Part shown: positions 17,324 through 26,909 of the stretch, one piece after another
How positions within the stretch are numbered: the stretch's first letter is position 1
Layout of the letters: every line of letters starts with the position of its first letter
Assembly (NCBI RefSeq): GCF_003437535.1
Contig: NZ_QSQT01000001.1
Coordinates: 124,001-188,000, forward strand
DNA length: 64,000 nucleotides
Origin: Phocaeicola plebeius
Lineage (GTDB): Bacteria; Bacteroidota; Bacteroidia; Bacteroidales; Bacteroidaceae
Direction: 5' to 3'
Notes under the pieces: model-generated
Databases searched by the model: none
The model's input: only the letters and a program-made list of their open reading frames with translations
What the model was told of the DNA's origin: nothing
Made by a program: the position numbers and the translations under genes

Positions 17324-19765
17324 ATGCAAATAATTTGTATGATTAATAAAAACGGTTCTATGGGAAACAGATTCTTTTTGTTTTGTTCATTCATTCTGCT
17401 TGCATGCTTTTCAGTGCAAGCCCAAGTATCTTTTGGCGAAGCCAAAAAATTCAATGAGAATTGGTTGTTCAGCTTGTCAGACGATAGTCTGGGTGCTTCT
17501 GCATCGTATGATGACAGTAAATGGCGAAAGCTGGATTTACCGCACGACTGGTCGGTAGAAGGACAGCTTTCTCCTTCACTGGCAAGCTGTACCGGTTATT
17601 TGCCGGGTGGTATAGGCTGGTATCGGAAACATTTTCAGGTTACCGATAAGGCCGCACGCCATTATATCTATTTTGAGGGAGCATATAACCGCAGCGAGGT
17701 TTATCTGAACGGACACTTGCTTGGTAAACGTCCGAACGGATACATCTCTTTTATGTATGACATGACTCCCTACCTGAAGGAAGGAGATAACGTGCTGGCA
17801 GTCCGTATTGACCACAGCCGTTATGCCGATTCACGCTGGTATACCGGTTCTGGAATTTACCGGGATGTGTGGATGATTTCTGCTCCTGACATTCATTTTG
17901 CCCAATGGGGAATAGGCTGGCACGCTACTTCGCTGACCGATAAGCAGGCGGTAGTGGCAGTCGATATGGAAGTAGAGAAACATGTGAAGGCTGCTGGTGC
18001 ATTGGAGGTTTCTGCGGCACTTTATGATGCAGAAGGTACACTGGTAGCACAGGGCCGTAAGAAAGTGGCGGATAAGGCTGAAGGTATTGCGAAAGAAACA
18101 GTATCATTGAAGGTGAAGAAACCTCGCCGCTGGAATCTGGATGCACCTTATCTGTACACGTTGAAGACAGAGCTGCTTTGTGACGGCAAACGGATAGATG
18201 GCAGTTCGACGAATGTAGGTCTCCGTACGTTGAAGTTTGATGCCAACAAGGGATTTGCCCTGAACGGAGAGTGGATGAAGGTGAAAGGAGTATGTCTGCA
18301 TCATGATGCTGGTGTACTGGGAGCAGTAGTTCCTCCTGAGGTATGGGAGCGCCGTCTGAGAAACCTGAAAGAAATAGGTGTGAATGCCATCCGTATGAGC
18401 CATAATCCGCAGGCACCGGTATTGTATGATTTATGTGACCGAATGGGCTTCCTGGTGATGGATGAGGCTTCGGATGAATGGGAGTTCCCGAAACGGAAAT
18501 GGATAAAGGGATGGAATGTCGGTGAGCCAAGCTATGACGGAACATTTGATTTCTTTGAAGAATGGATTGAACGCGATGTGACGGATATGGTGCGTCGTGA
18601 CCGGAATCATCCTTGTATATTCTTGTGGAGTATCGGTAATGAGGTAGACTATCCGAATGACCCTTATTCTCATCCGATTCTGGATGGCACAACCATCAAT
18701 CAGCCTATGTTCGGAGGATACAAGCCTGATGCGCCGGATGCCATGCGTATCGGTAAGATTGCAAAGCGTCTGGCTGCCTGTGTACGTGCGGTAGATACTT
18801 CTCGTCCTGTTACCGGTGCATTGGCCGGAGTGGTAATGTCGAATCAGACAGAATATCCTGAAGCAGTAGATGTAGTAGGATATAATTATACGGAAAACCG
18901 TTATGATGAAGATCATGCTACTTATCCTGACCGTGTGATTTACGGTAGTGAAACCGGTGTGGGAATTGAAGCCTGGCATGCGGTACGCGACAAGGAATTT
19001 ATTTTCGGACAGTTCCTCTGGACGGGTACAGACTATCTGGGTGAATCAGGCAGATGGCCTTCCAGAGGTTTGTATACCGGTTTGCTGGACTTTGGCAGCT
19101 TCCCTAAACCACGCGGATACTTCCGAGCTTCGCTTTGGAGTGAAAAACCTGTGACTTACATCGGTACATATCCCAAGCACGACTGGGTATCAATGGATGC
19201 ATGGGATTTGTGGAACTACGAACCGGGCCAGTTGATTCGGGTAGTTTGTTATACCAATGCACCGCAGGCTCGTTTGTTGCTGAACGGAAAAGAAGTGGGC
19301 CAGATGAAGCCTTACGATGATAAGAGTGGTATCATTTACTGGGATATTCCTTATCAGGATGGAGAATTGCGTGCAGAAGGTTGTGATGCAACAGGAAAAG
19401 TGCTTTCATCTTATGCCATCAAGACCTCTGGACGTCCATCCGCCTTGCGGGCTACTGTGGATAAGGAAGTCTTGTCACCGGATAAGGCTACTGCACATGT
19501 AACGATCGAAGTGGTGGACGAACAAGGTACTATCGTAAAATTAGGCGATAACGACGTAACTTGTCAGATTGAAGGTCCGGCACGTTTGTTGGGACTGGAA
19601 GGTTCTAATAACGGAGATATGAGTGATTATACAGATAATCACCACCGTGCTTTCCACGGACGTTTGCTGGCTTATATCCAGACTACAGGTGAGAAAGGTG
19701 AGATTCGTGTGAAACTGACTTCTCCTCTTTTGAAAGGAGCGGAAGTGGTATTGAAGGCTGAGTAA
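17324..19765 (+). CDS. Glycoside hydrolase family 2 (beta-galactosidase/beta-glucuronidase type), secreted
   Basis: Up to 813 residues. A good signal peptide begins at the third Met (17360: MGNRFFLFCSFILLACFSVQAQ split here as MGNRFFLFCSF-ILLACFSVQAQ), so the true start may be 17339 or 17360. The sugar-binding jelly roll covers about 45-190 (GGIGWYRKHF, YLNGHLLGKRPNGY), an immunoglobulin-like domain about 200-300, and the TIM barrel about 300-600 with KGVCLHHDAG, IRMSHNPQAP, and acid/base Glu440 in FLWSIGNEVDYP. Glu543 in IYGSETG is the likely nucleophile. A C-terminal beta domain follows. Family 2 enzymes release terminal beta-linked galactose, glucuronate, mannose or similar sugars; the exact specificity is not readable. 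It is the only obvious hydrolase of this locus and probably trims the glycan imported by the SusCD pair. Confidence 0.9.
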   Translation: MQIICMINKNGSMGNRFFLFCSFILLACFSVQAQVSFGEAKKFNENWLFSLSDDSLGASASYDDSKWRKLDLPHDWSVEGQLSPSLASCTGYLPGGIGWYRKHFQVTDKAARHYIYFEGAYNRSEVYLNGHLLGKRPNGYISFMYDMTPYLKEGDNVLAVRIDHSRYADSRWYTGSGIYRDVWMISAPDIHFAQWGIGWHATSLTDKQAVVAVDMEVEKHVKAAGALEVSAALYDAEGTLVAQGRKKVADKAEGIAKETVSLKVKKPRRWNLDAPYLYTLKTELLCDGKRIDGSSTNVGLRTLKFDANKGFALNGEWMKVKGVCLHHDAGVLGAVVPPEVWERRLRNLKEIGVNAIRMSHNPQAPVLYDLCDRMGFLVMDEASDEWEFPKRKWIKGWNVGEPSYDGTFDFFEEWIERDVTDMVRRDRNHPCIFLWSIGNEVDYPNDPYSHPILDGTTINQPMFGGYKPDAPDAMRIGKIAKRLAACVRAVDTSRPVTGALAGVVMSNQTEYPEAVDVVGYNYTENRYDEDHATYPDRVIYGSETGVGIEAWHAVRDKEFIFGQFLWTGTDYLGESGRWPSRGLYTGLLDFGSFPKPRGYFRASLWSEKPVTYIGTYPKHDWVSMDAWDLWNYEPGQLIRVVCYTNAPQARLLLNGKEVGQMKPYDDKSGIIYWDIPYQDGELRAEGCDATGKVLSSYAIKTSGRPSALRATVDKEVLSPDKATAHVTIEVVDEQGTIVKLGDNDVTCQIEGPARLLGLEGSNNGDMSDYTDNHHRAFHGRLLAYIQTTGEKGEIRVKLTSPLLKGAEVVLKAE

Positions 19766-19767
19766 TC

Positions 19768-19849
19768 CTTCTTAGGCAGTACTGCGGTACTTCCGTGAAA
19801 GTACTGGAGTACTGCCAGGGAAGTACTACGGTACTGCCTAAGAAGTACT
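19768..19849. repeat. AGTACT-rich palindromic repeat cluster with a 15-bp perfect inverted repeat
   Basis: Five AGTACT hexamers (starting at 19778, 19800, 19808, 19822, 19844) and two GGTACT variants fall within 82 bases. The outer arms 19768-19782 and 19831-19845 are perfect 15-base inverted copies, so the whole block can fold into one long hairpin. It lies between the convergent GH2 and luxS genes, just before a strong terminator. Confidence 0.75.
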
Positions 19850-19851
19850 GA

Positions 19852-19900
19852 AAGCGTGCCGGCAGGCTGTCTGAAAAGCGCCTGCCGGCACGCTTTGTTT
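19852..19900. terminator. Strong terminator between GH2 and luxS, 16-bp perfect stem
   Basis: AAGCGTGCCGGCAGGC (19852-19867) and its exact complement (19880-19895) enclose a 12-base loop and are followed by TGTTTT on the plus strand. It would end the GH2 transcript and possibly the luxS transcript. Confidence 0.85.
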
Positions 19901-19956
19901 TCCGGCACCTGATAAGGTGATAGCCTGTTCGTGTTTCTGGAACAGGTGGTTTGATT

Positions 19957-20442
19957 TTACAGGGAAGCCGGATAGTTTAAGTTTTCTTCGGTGAGTTGTT
20001 CCAGCACCTCATGCAGGAACTTGGCTGCCTCCCATTTGGCCATAGGAAGATTCATCATCAGGTAGTTTCCGCAGTCTTTTGCACTGGCTCCCGGCACTTC
20101 ACCTTCATAATCGGCGATGAAGCGGAAGGTTTCTGTCATCAGCGGAGCAATGTCTTTGGATTGTAAATCGCCTTTTACTATCAGGTAGTTTCCGGTCAGA
20201 CAGCCCATTGGTCCCCAATAGATAATCTTGTCGGCCCATACCGGATGATTGCGCAGGAAAGTCGCTGCCAGGTGTTCAATGGTGTGGATAGCGGCAGGAC
20301 CTAAGGCCGGTTCACGGTTAGGCTCTTTCATACGAATATCGAAGGTGGTAACGATTTCACCTCCAACTTCATCTTTGCGTGACACGAAAATACCGCGTTG
20401 CAAACGAATATGGTCTACTGTAAAGCTTGGTATCTTTTTCAT
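19957..20442 (-). CDS. luxS: S-ribosylhomocysteine lyase LuxS
   Basis: A 161-residue protein of typical LuxS length. The metal site HTIEH (His53, Glu56, His57) and third ligand Cys124 (AKDCGNYL) are present, as is catalytic Cys81 in GPMGCLTG. LuxS splits S-ribosylhomocysteine into homocysteine and DPD, the precursor of autoinducer-2. It lies 7 bases after mtnN, whose product supplies its substrate, so the two genes form one methyl-cycle operon. Confidence 0.97.
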   Translation of the reverse strand: MKKIPSFTVDHIRLQRGIFVSRKDEVGGEIVTTFDIRMKEPNREPALGPAAIHTIEHLAATFLRNHPVWADKIIYWGPMGCLTGNYLIVKGDLQSKDIAPLMTETFRFIADYEGEVPGASAKDCGNYLMMNLPMAKWEAAKFLHEVLEQLTEENLNYPASL

Positions 20443-20449
20443 AAAGCGA

Positions 20450-21145
20450 TTATAGTTTGTTGGGTAATGCTTTCAGGAAAGTTTCAGTGACGTGGAAAGA
20501 ACGGTCGGCCATTTCCCCCCAGAAATTCTGGTATTGTTCAAAGTGCTTGTCAGCTCCCGGAGTGTCACTGATGATGCGGAAACTGATGAAAGGAATCTGA
20601 TAGAGGTAGCACACCTGGGCAATGGAAGCCGATTCCATATCCACAGCCAGTCCTTCCGGGAAGTTATGCTTGATTTCGTCCAGTTCGCTGCGGTCAGTAA
20701 TAAACTTGTCGCCTGTACAAATCAGACCTCCGTGGATAGCCGTTTCTGTATCGAGTGAAAGGGCACACTGGAAGAGGGTTTCATTTCCCTGGAAGAAAGT
20801 AGGGAGACCCTGAATCTGTCCGTAGGCATTGCCTTCGCCGCACCATACGTCATGGTACACAATCTGCTGGCTGACTACTACGTCCATCACTTTCAGGCAG
20901 GTGTCGATTCCTCCGGCTACTCCGGTACTGATGATGCAGTCGGGCTGGAAGTTGCGGATAAGTTCGACCGTTCCGGCAGCGGCATTCACTTTGCCGATGC
21001 CACATTGCATCAGGATGATGGTATTTTGCTTGATGTTTCCTTCAATGTAGGTGAAGGGGCCTTCTTTGCGTTCAGTCTTGTTCTCGAGTTGATTAGCCAG
21101 TTGCTTCTGTTCGGAAGACATGGCCGTAATGATTCCTATTTTCAT
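20450..21145 (-). CDS. mtnN: 5'-methylthioadenosine/S-adenosylhomocysteine nucleosidase
   Basis: A 231-residue member of the PNP/UDP phosphorylase fold. Visible signatures are [13 protein letters not shown] (catalytic Glu at 12), STGVAGGID, and [13 protein letters not shown] with the substrate-binding Met-Glu, followed by RIISDTPG (catalytic Asp). It removes adenine from methylthioadenosine and S-adenosylhomocysteine in the cytoplasm. The S-ribosylhomocysteine made goes to LuxS, encoded 7 bases downstream. A minus-strand promoter box lies 24 bases upstream. Confidence 0.96.
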   Translation of the reverse strand: MKIGIITAMSSEQKQLANQLENKTERKEGPFTYIEGNIKQNTIILMQCGIGKVNAAAGTVELIRNFQPDCIISTGVAGGIDTCLKVMDVVVSQQIVYHDVWCGEGNAYGQIQGLPTFFQGNETLFQCALSLDTETAIHGGLICTGDKFITDRSELDEIKHNFPEGLAVDMESASIAQVCYLYQIPFISFRIISDTPGADKHFEQYQNFWGEMADRSFHVTETFLKALPNKL

Positions 21146-21168
21146 GCGTTAAAAAAGATTTTCAGCGG

Positions 21169-21176
21169 CAAATTTA
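21169..21176 (-). promoter_or_regulatory. Promoter -7 box of mtnN-luxS
   Basis: The minus strand reads TAAATTTG, matching TAnnTTTG, 24 bases before the mtnN start. Confidence 0.6.
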
Positions 21177-21199
21177 CGACTTTTCAGGCAGTATTGTGT

Positions 21200-21207
21200 T
21201 ATCTTTG
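21200..21207 (+). promoter_or_regulatory. Promoter -7 box of the YfhO-type gene
   Basis: TATCTTTG matches TAnnTTTG, 20 bases before the ATG at 21227. It shows that the open frame continuing upstream to 20852 is not part of the gene. Confidence 0.65.
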
Positions 21208-21226
21208 CCTGCCGAAAACATTAATT

Positions 21227-23725
21227 ATGAATAATATGAACTTGTTCAAGAAACTATTACCCGATGTAGTGGTAATCGTGCTTTTTGCCCTTATTTCGTT
21301 TGCGTATTTCTATCCTGCGGTAAATGAAGGACGAATTCTGGCTCAGCATGATGCAGTAGCTGGCATCGGTTCTGGACGTGAAATGAGTGAATACCTGGAG
21401 AAGACGGGGGAACGTACGCGCTGGACAAACTCCATTTTTGGAGGAATGCCTACCTACCAGATGTCTCCGAGCTATGACTCTACCGATACGTTGGGCTGGA
21501 TTCAACAGGTATATCATCTGTTCCTGCCTACTTACGTGTGGTATGTATTTGTCATGCTGCTGGGTTTCTACATCCTTTTGCGTGCATTTGATTTTAAGGT
21601 GTGGATGTCAGCCTTGGGGGCCATTATCTGGGCGTTCTCGTCTTATTTCTTCATCATCATTGCGGCCGGTCATATCTGGAAGTTTGTAGCACTGGCTTAT
21701 ATTCCTCCTACCATTGCCGGTATGGTGCTGGCTTATCGTGGTAAGCTGTTGGCTGGGGGGATTGTGACAGCCTTGTTTGTGGCCTTGCAGATTGTGGCTA
21801 ACCATCCGCAGATGAGTTACTATTTCTTGTTTGTCATGCTGTTCATGGCCATTGCGTATGGGGTGATGGCATGGCGGGAAAAGATGATACCTCAATTTAT
21901 CAAAGCCAGTGTGGTACTGGTAGTTGCCGGCCTGTTGGGCGTGTGTGTGAACTTGTCAAACCTATATCATACGTATGAGTACAGCAAGGAGACCATGCGC
22001 GGCAAAAGTGAGCTGGTAAAGGAGAACAGTGCAAACCAGACCAATAGCGGGTTGGAACGAAGCTACATCACACAGTGGAGCTATGGCATCGGAGAAACCT
22101 TCTCGTTGCTGGTTCCGAATGTGAAAGGAGGTGCTTCTGTTCCTTTGGCTCAAAATGAGAAAGCCATGGAGAAGGCCGACCCTAACTATATGGGATTGTA
22201 TAGTCAGTTGGGACAGTATTGGGGGGAACAGCCGGGTACTTCCGGTCCGGTATACGTAGGTGCTTTTGTTATGTTCCTCTTCATTCTGGGATTGTTTATC
22301 GTAAAAGGACCGATGAAGTGGGCACTGGTGGGTGGAACCGTATTCTCCATATTACTTTCCTGGGGACATAACTTTATGGGCCTGACAGATTTCTTTATTG
22401 ACTATGTGCCCATGTACAGCAAGTTCCGTGCGGTATCTTCTATTCTGGTTATTGCAGAGTTTACCATACCGTTGCTGGCCATTATGGCGTTAAAAGAAGT
22501 GGTAGAACGTCCGCAGTTGTGGAATGAATCACGTAAGTCTTTCTATATTACTTTTGCTTTGACGGGAGGTCTTTCTTTGCTGTTTGCATTGGCGCCAGGC
22601 TTCTTCTTCCCTTCGTATGTGTCTTCTGCCGAAATGAACGCATTGCAGAATGCGATTCCGGCCGATCAGCTGGCTCCGATTTTAATTAACTTGGAAGAGA
22701 TACGTAAGTCCATCTTTACTTCGGATGCCTGGAGGAGCTTCTTTGTCGTATTGATAGGAGCTGTGTTGTTATGGGGATACTGTGCCGGAAAACTGAAAGC
22801 ACAGCTGCTGGTTGGTTTGCTGGCTTTGCTTTGTCTGGTAGATATGTGGAGTGTAAACAAACGCTATCTGTATGACGAGCAGTTTGTGGCAAAGGGTACA
22901 GAAATGCAGCCTTTCCTGGAACCTTCGGAAACAGACAAGCAGATACTTCAGGACAAGTCTCTGGATTATCGTGTATTGAATCTGTCGGTCAATACCTTTA
23001 ATGAGAACAATACAGCCTACTGGCACAAAAGTATTGGAGGGTATCATGCAGCGAAGCTTCGCCGTTATCAGGAAATGATTGATGAGCACATTCAGGGTGA
23101 AATTACGGCTCTGTATAAGACTTTACCCTCGGTAGGAGCTGATTTAAGTCAGGTAGGTGATACGTTGACTCCGGTACTGAATATGCTGAATACACGTTAT
23201 TTCATCATTCCGTTGCAGCAGGGCAAGACTATTCCGATGTTTAATCCTCATGCATTAGGCAATGCCTGGTTTGTTAACGAGGTGCAGTATGTGAACAATG
23301 CCAATGAAGAAATAGAAGCGTTGCATCAGGTAAATCCGGCCCACGTAGCAGTGGTAGATAAAAAGTTCCAGAACGAAGTGAAAGCTTCTGTAGGTGCCGA
23401 CAGCCTGAGTACGATTGTATTGACCAGCTATGAACCTAATGCGTTGAAGTATGAAGTAAACTCTCCGAAGGGCGGTACGGTAGTCTTTGCTGAGATTTAC
23501 TATCCGGGATGGCGTTCGTTCATTGATGGAGAAGAGGTATTGCATGGCCGTGCAGATTATATCTTGCGTGCGATGAATGTACCAGCTGGAAAGCATGTGG
23601 TAGAATTTACCTTTGACCCGCAATCACTCCATGTGACGGAAACTATTGCTTTCATTGCATTGGGCATATTGGGCTTGGCAATATTGGTCGCCATTGTGCT
23701 GGCTCTAAAGAAAAATAAGAAGTAA
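21227..23725 (+). CDS. YfhO family multi-spanning membrane protein
   Basis: An 832-residue integral membrane protein. The start at 21227 (or 21236) is chosen because a promoter box ends just upstream and because the longer frame to 20852 runs antisense through mtnN. It has about a dozen hydrophobic helices with a large loop containing QWSYGIGETFSLLVPNVKGG, and a C-terminal beta domain (EIYYPGWRSFIDGEEV, HVVEFTFDP) followed by a last helix and a Lys-rich tail. YfhO proteins resemble GT-C lipid-linked sugar transferases and help decorate cell-envelope polymers in Firmicutes; the role in Bacteroidales is unproven. The glycosyltransferase cluster lies directly downstream on the other strand, which fits envelope glycan work. 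Confidence 0.85.
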   Translation: MNNMNLFKKLLPDVVVIVLFALISFAYFYPAVNEGRILAQHDAVAGIGSGREMSEYLEKTGERTRWTNSIFGGMPTYQMSPSYDSTDTLGWIQQVYHLFLPTYVWYVFVMLLGFYILLRAFDFKVWMSALGAIIWAFSSYFFIIIAAGHIWKFVALAYIPPTIAGMVLAYRGKLLAGGIVTALFVALQIVANHPQMSYYFLFVMLFMAIAYGVMAWREKMIPQFIKASVVLVVAGLLGVCVNLSNLYHTYEYSKETMRGKSELVKENSANQTNSGLERSYITQWSYGIGETFSLLVPNVKGGASVPLAQNEKAMEKADPNYMGLYSQLGQYWGEQPGTSGPVYVGAFVMFLFILGLFIVKGPMKWALVGGTVFSILLSWGHNFMGLTDFFIDYVPMYSKFRAVSSILVIAEFTIPLLAIMALKEVVERPQLWNESRKSFYITFALTGGLSLLFALAPGFFFPSYVSSAEMNALQNAIPADQLAPILINLEEIRKSIFTSDAWRSFFVVLIGAVLLWGYCAGKLKAQLLVGLLALLCLVDMWSVNKRYLYDEQFVAKGTEMQPFLEPSETDKQILQDKSLDYRVLNLSVNTFNENNTAYWHKSIGGYHAAKLRRYQEMIDEHIQGEITALYKTLPSVGADLSQVGDTLTPVLNMLNTRYFIIPLQQGKTIPMFNPHALGNAWFVNEVQYVNNANEEIEALHQVNPAHVAVVDKKFQNEVKASVGADSLSTIVLTSYEPNALKYEVNSPKGGTVVFAEIYYPGWRSFIDGEEVLHGRADYILRAMNVPAGKHVVEFTFDPQSLHVTETIAFIALGILGLAILVAIVLALKKNKK

Positions 23726-23756
23726 ACAGGCCGGGAAGTTTGTTTGAAGAAATAAA

Positions 23757-23803
23757 AGCGTTCCAGTGAAGAGGCTCAGGCCACTTAACTGGGACGTTTT
23801 TTA
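23757..23803. terminator. Shared terminator between the YfhO gene and the glycosyltransferase operon
   Basis: GCGTTCCAGT near 23758 pairs, with some G-U pairs, with ACTGGGACGT near 23789, followed by six T. The stop codon of the last glycosyltransferase (23785-23787) lies inside the hairpin. Confidence 0.6.
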
Positions 23804-24549
23804 GTTTTCAGGGCCCGGATGACAAACCAGGCATGACGCAGTACGGTAGATACTACACCGTAATGCTTGCACATGATGCGGAAACGTTCTTTTAGGGAAG
23901 CTTTGTGGTTGCGTGTAGTCATTCCTTCATTCAGGTAGTCGATAAGCACCAGATGAGTGTGGTGGAGTACCTGGCTTTTCTTCATGATGCGGATGCACCA
24001 GTCAAAGTCTGCTGAAAAACGATAATGAAGGTTGTAGGGCTCTACAAGGTCACGTCGTGCGAAGAAAGCCTGGTGACATACGAGCATGCCTTCCTTGAAA
24101 CTTTTCCAGTTCAGGTTTTCTGGAGGAGCCAAGCGGCGCATGTGCAGGAAGTGTCCTTCTTCGTCCACAATGGCTGTGTCACCATATAGCACATCCGGAA
24201 GTGTGGACTCTGTAATGGAGTGTACCATCAGCTGGAGAGTATCATCCTCATGCAGTTCGTCGCCTGCATTCAGGAAGCAAAGGTAATCACCGGTGGCCAG
24301 CTTGATTCCCTTGTTCATGGCATCATACAGTCCTTTATCCGGCTCACTGATTACGGTATGTATATGTTCCTTGTATTGTTCAATGATTTGTAAAGTTCTG
24401 TCCTTGGAACCTCCGTCCACGATGATGTATTCCACATTCTTGTAGGTCTGGGTGATGACACTCTGAATAGTGTCCTCCAGTACGGCTCCGGCATTATAAG
24501 TAACCGTGATGATGGAAAACTTCGGATGTAAATGATGAATGTTATGCAT
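23785..24549 (-). CDS. Glycosyltransferase family 2
   Basis: A 254-residue GT-A enzyme: FSIITVTYNAGAVLEDTIQSV, then VDGGSKDRTLQIIEQY, and FLNAGDE in the place of the DxD motif. It resembles WcaA/WcaE-type transferases of exopolysaccharide clusters. It is the last gene of a six-gene minus-strand run; its start overlaps the stop of the gene before it by 8 bases. Donor and acceptor are unknown. Confidence 0.88.
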   Translation of the reverse strand: MHNIHHLHPKFSIITVTYNAGAVLEDTIQSVITQTYKNVEYIIVDGGSKDRTLQIIEQYKEHIHTVISEPDKGLYDAMNKGIKLATGDYLCFLNAGDELHEDDTLQLMVHSITESTLPDVLYGDTAIVDEEGHFLHMRRLAPPENLNWKSFKEGMLVCHQAFFARRDLVEPYNLHYRFSADFDWCIRIMKKSQVLHHTHLVLIDYLNEGMTTRNHKASLKERFRIMCKHYGVVSTVLRHAWFVIRALKTKKRPS

Positions 24550-25804
24550 TTTTTCCGGTGATGTGGTTGTATATTTGAATGTATTGGCTGGCTACAGTTG
24601 CTTCAGAGTAGGTTGTCACAGCCTTGCGATAGGCTTCGGAGCTTAATGTTTCGTAGTCTCCCTCTGTCAGCGTCCAGCAAATGCCGTTGGCCAGGTCGTC
24701 AGCCGATTTATATTGGGCCACGTAGCCATTGTGTAAATGGTCAATCATTTGCGGAATACCTCCTACATTAAATCCTACACAAGGAATGCCACAGGCCATT
24801 GCCTCGACAATGGTATTTGGTAGGTTATCCTGCAAGGAAGGAGTGACGTAGAGGTCGACGGCATTGTATATATCTACCAGCTCTTTTTCATTGCTTACGT
24901 AATTCATGGGATAGATAGGGAAGGGGAAAAGTGATTTGCACTGTTCGGCCTGACTTCCTAATACCACTACTCCTAATTGCTGACTCAATTCCGGTTCCTG
25001 TTGAGCCAGCAGTTTGCATGCCTCAATCAGGTAGTCTATTCCTTTACGCTTATCCGTAATCTTCATGGAGCCGAACAAAAGAAGCTTCTTGTCGGCAGGT
25101 AGATTCAGCTTCTCGCGTGCGAATTTCTTGGTACGTGGTTTGAACAGATTAGTATTAATCGCATTAGGAATGTTTGTAATGGTGTGTCCTTGCAGCAGGC
25201 TGCTTCTGCGTGCCATAGATTCCAGCCATCGGCTACAAGCTATAAACGTAATGGGAGCCGTAGCGTAGAGCTTTTGCTTTTTATGGAACGTCTTTTCCGA
25301 CAAGTCATGATGATGAGGCTTCAGTAGAAGCGGACAGTCATGACATTGTGCAGTGTATTTCTCGCATTCTCCGGAATAATGGCAGATACCGGTGAAAGGC
25401 CACATGTCGTGCATGGTCCATACTACAGGTTTCCCGGAAGCAAGAATGCGCTGGATATCTTTCAAGGAAAGCATGCCTTGGTTAATCCAGTGCAGGTGAA
25501 TCACATCTGCCTGACGGAACTCCGGTAAGGAGGTAATATCTGTACCCGTGTTGGCAATATCCATCGCAAAAAGGTTATGCCGTTTGAAGCCGTTGGCTGC
25601 CCAGATGACAATTCGTTCCCATGTGAACTGCCAGATTCTGCGCCATGATTTCTTGAGGGCAACCACTGTCACCTGATCGGTTTGCTTGTTACGGACCAGC
25701 ATCTTGGCTTTTATTCCGTTGTTCTTTAAAGCTTCCATCAGTCGGTTGGCTGCGATGGCAGCTCCTCCGATGCGTTCTGCGGTATTGATGATCAGTACTC
25801 TCAT
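24542..25804 (-). CDS. Glycosyltransferase family 4 (GT-B)
   Basis: A 420-residue GT-B enzyme. The N-terminal acceptor domain has MRVLIINTAERIGGAAIAANRL; a Cys/His cluster (CHYSGECEKY...CHDCPLL) is typical of WcaC-like transferases. The C-terminal donor domain has KLLLFGSMKITDKRKGIDYL and EAMACGIPCVGFNVGGIP. It sits in the surface-polysaccharide operon, 56 bases after the previous gene and overlapping the next. Confidence 0.88.
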   Translation of the reverse strand: MRVLIINTAERIGGAAIAANRLMEALKNNGIKAKMLVRNKQTDQVTVVALKKSWRRIWQFTWERIVIWAANGFKRHNLFAMDIANTGTDITSLPEFRQADVIHLHWINQGMLSLKDIQRILASGKPVVWTMHDMWPFTGICHYSGECEKYTAQCHDCPLLLKPHHHDLSEKTFHKKQKLYATAPITFIACSRWLESMARRSSLLQGHTITNIPNAINTNLFKPRTKKFAREKLNLPADKKLLLFGSMKITDKRKGIDYLIEACKLLAQQEPELSQQLGVVVLGSQAEQCKSLFPFPIYPMNYVSNEKELVDIYNAVDLYVTPSLQDNLPNTIVEAMACGIPCVGFNVGGIPQMIDHLHNGYVAQYKSADDLANGICWTLTEGDYETLSSEAYRKAVTTYSEATVASQYIQIYNHITGKNA

Positions 25805-25859
25805 TAGTCTGTCGGCTTAATTTTATTGCAAAGGTACATTATTCTTTTTTGAAAGCATG

Positions 25860-26909
25860 CTACCGGTTAAATCTTTTTAGCAGGACTTCCGAAAGTTCAC
25901 GGCTGTAATTTTCCAGGTTGTAGGTCGTTTCTGCAAGTTTTCTACCGTTTTCTCCCATTTTGAGGGCTTGTTCCGGATGGTCATGCAGATATTGTAAAGC
26001 CTTTTCCCATCCTGCCACATCACCGTAATCTACTAACATACCGGCTTGTTCCAGTTCCAGATTCATTTCAAATTTGGTGTTTCGGGTTGAAATGATTGGA
26101 AGCCCGAGTGCCAGTGCCTCTACCAGCGTAGTTAGTCCGACAGTGTAAGGATAGTTAAGGCAGGAAATGACGACAACTTTTGAGCGAGCTACCTCCAGTG
26201 CTAACTGATACGGTATGATACCTTCTACTATGTGGATATGGATATTGTTTTTCCCTTGAAACCGGTTGGTGATTTCCTCATATTTCTGGTCACCGTTAGC
26301 TGGGGAAGTATAGAGGTCGAATTCCAGTCCGGTATGGCTGAAAGCCTGGAGTAAGGTTGCCAGATCTCGATTTTCCTTTCCTGTAGAGATGAACTCTTTG
26401 TCTTTCGCCTCATTCCGCATGCGGTCGTAGAAGTCCAGATCGGCCCCCCAATGGATAAGGTACATGTCTTTTTCTTTTACCTTTCCAGTTTTCAGGGAAT
26501 CGTCTATTAATGCCTTGCTGAAAAAGAACATACAGTCTATACCCTTATAGAAAAGGCGGGAAAGAAGATTTTTCAGCCAACCTTTGCTTTGGGGGACGGC
26601 TTGGTGATGCCAGACGGCTATTGGTTTACGGAACAGGCCGAGAGCTCGTAAGAATATGAGAAGTTCCAGTCCCCGGTAAGAGGTGCCATAAACTACATCA
26701 TAATTTTCTTTACACCTCAGAATGGCGTGTAGGTTATACCACATCAGTTTCCAGCGTGAGGTGAAATGTTTGTATGGGTGAAGCACTGGGTCAATCCCGT
26801 TTTTAGGGAAGTGGGTAAGTCCGTATAGGATATGTCCAGGATGTGTATGCTCCTTCCATTCTTTTAGGGCAGAAGCAATAGGTCGGGTGTGGTAATAGTA
26901 TATTTTCAT
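25860..26909 (-). CDS. Glycosyltransferase family 4-like (GT-B)
   Basis: A 349-residue GT-B protein with a donor domain ending in GLTTLVEALALGLPIISTRNTKF and ENGRKLAETTYNLENY. The N-terminal domain is shorter and less conserved. Its ATG overlaps the stop of the preceding gene by 4 bases, indicating coupled translation. Substrate unknown. Confidence 0.82.
   Translation of the reverse strand: MKIYYYHTRPIASALKEWKEHTHPGHILYGLTHFPKNGIDPVLHPYKHFTSRWKLMWYNLHAILRCKENYDVVYGTSYRGLELLIFLRALGLFRKPIAVWHHQAVPQSKGWLKNLLSRLFYKGIDCMFFFSKALIDDSLKTGKVKEKDMYLIHWGADLDFYDRMRNEAKDKEFISTGKENRDLATLLQAFSHTGLEFDLYTSPANGDQKYEEITNRFQGKNNIHIHIVEGIIPYQLALEVARSKVVVISCLNYPYTVGLTTLVEALALGLPIISTRNTKFEMNLELEQAGMLVDYGDVAGWEKALQYLHDHPEQALKMGENGRKLAETTYNLENYSRELSEVLLKRFNR

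Noticed and set aside
19778..19849. CRISPR-like array
   Set aside because: Repeats are 6 bases with irregular 2-16 base gaps and no cas genes nearby.
20852..21226. N-terminal extension of the YfhO gene
   Set aside because: The frame is open, but it runs antisense through mtnN and a promoter box at 21200 lies after it; the hydrophobic YfhO start is at 21227.
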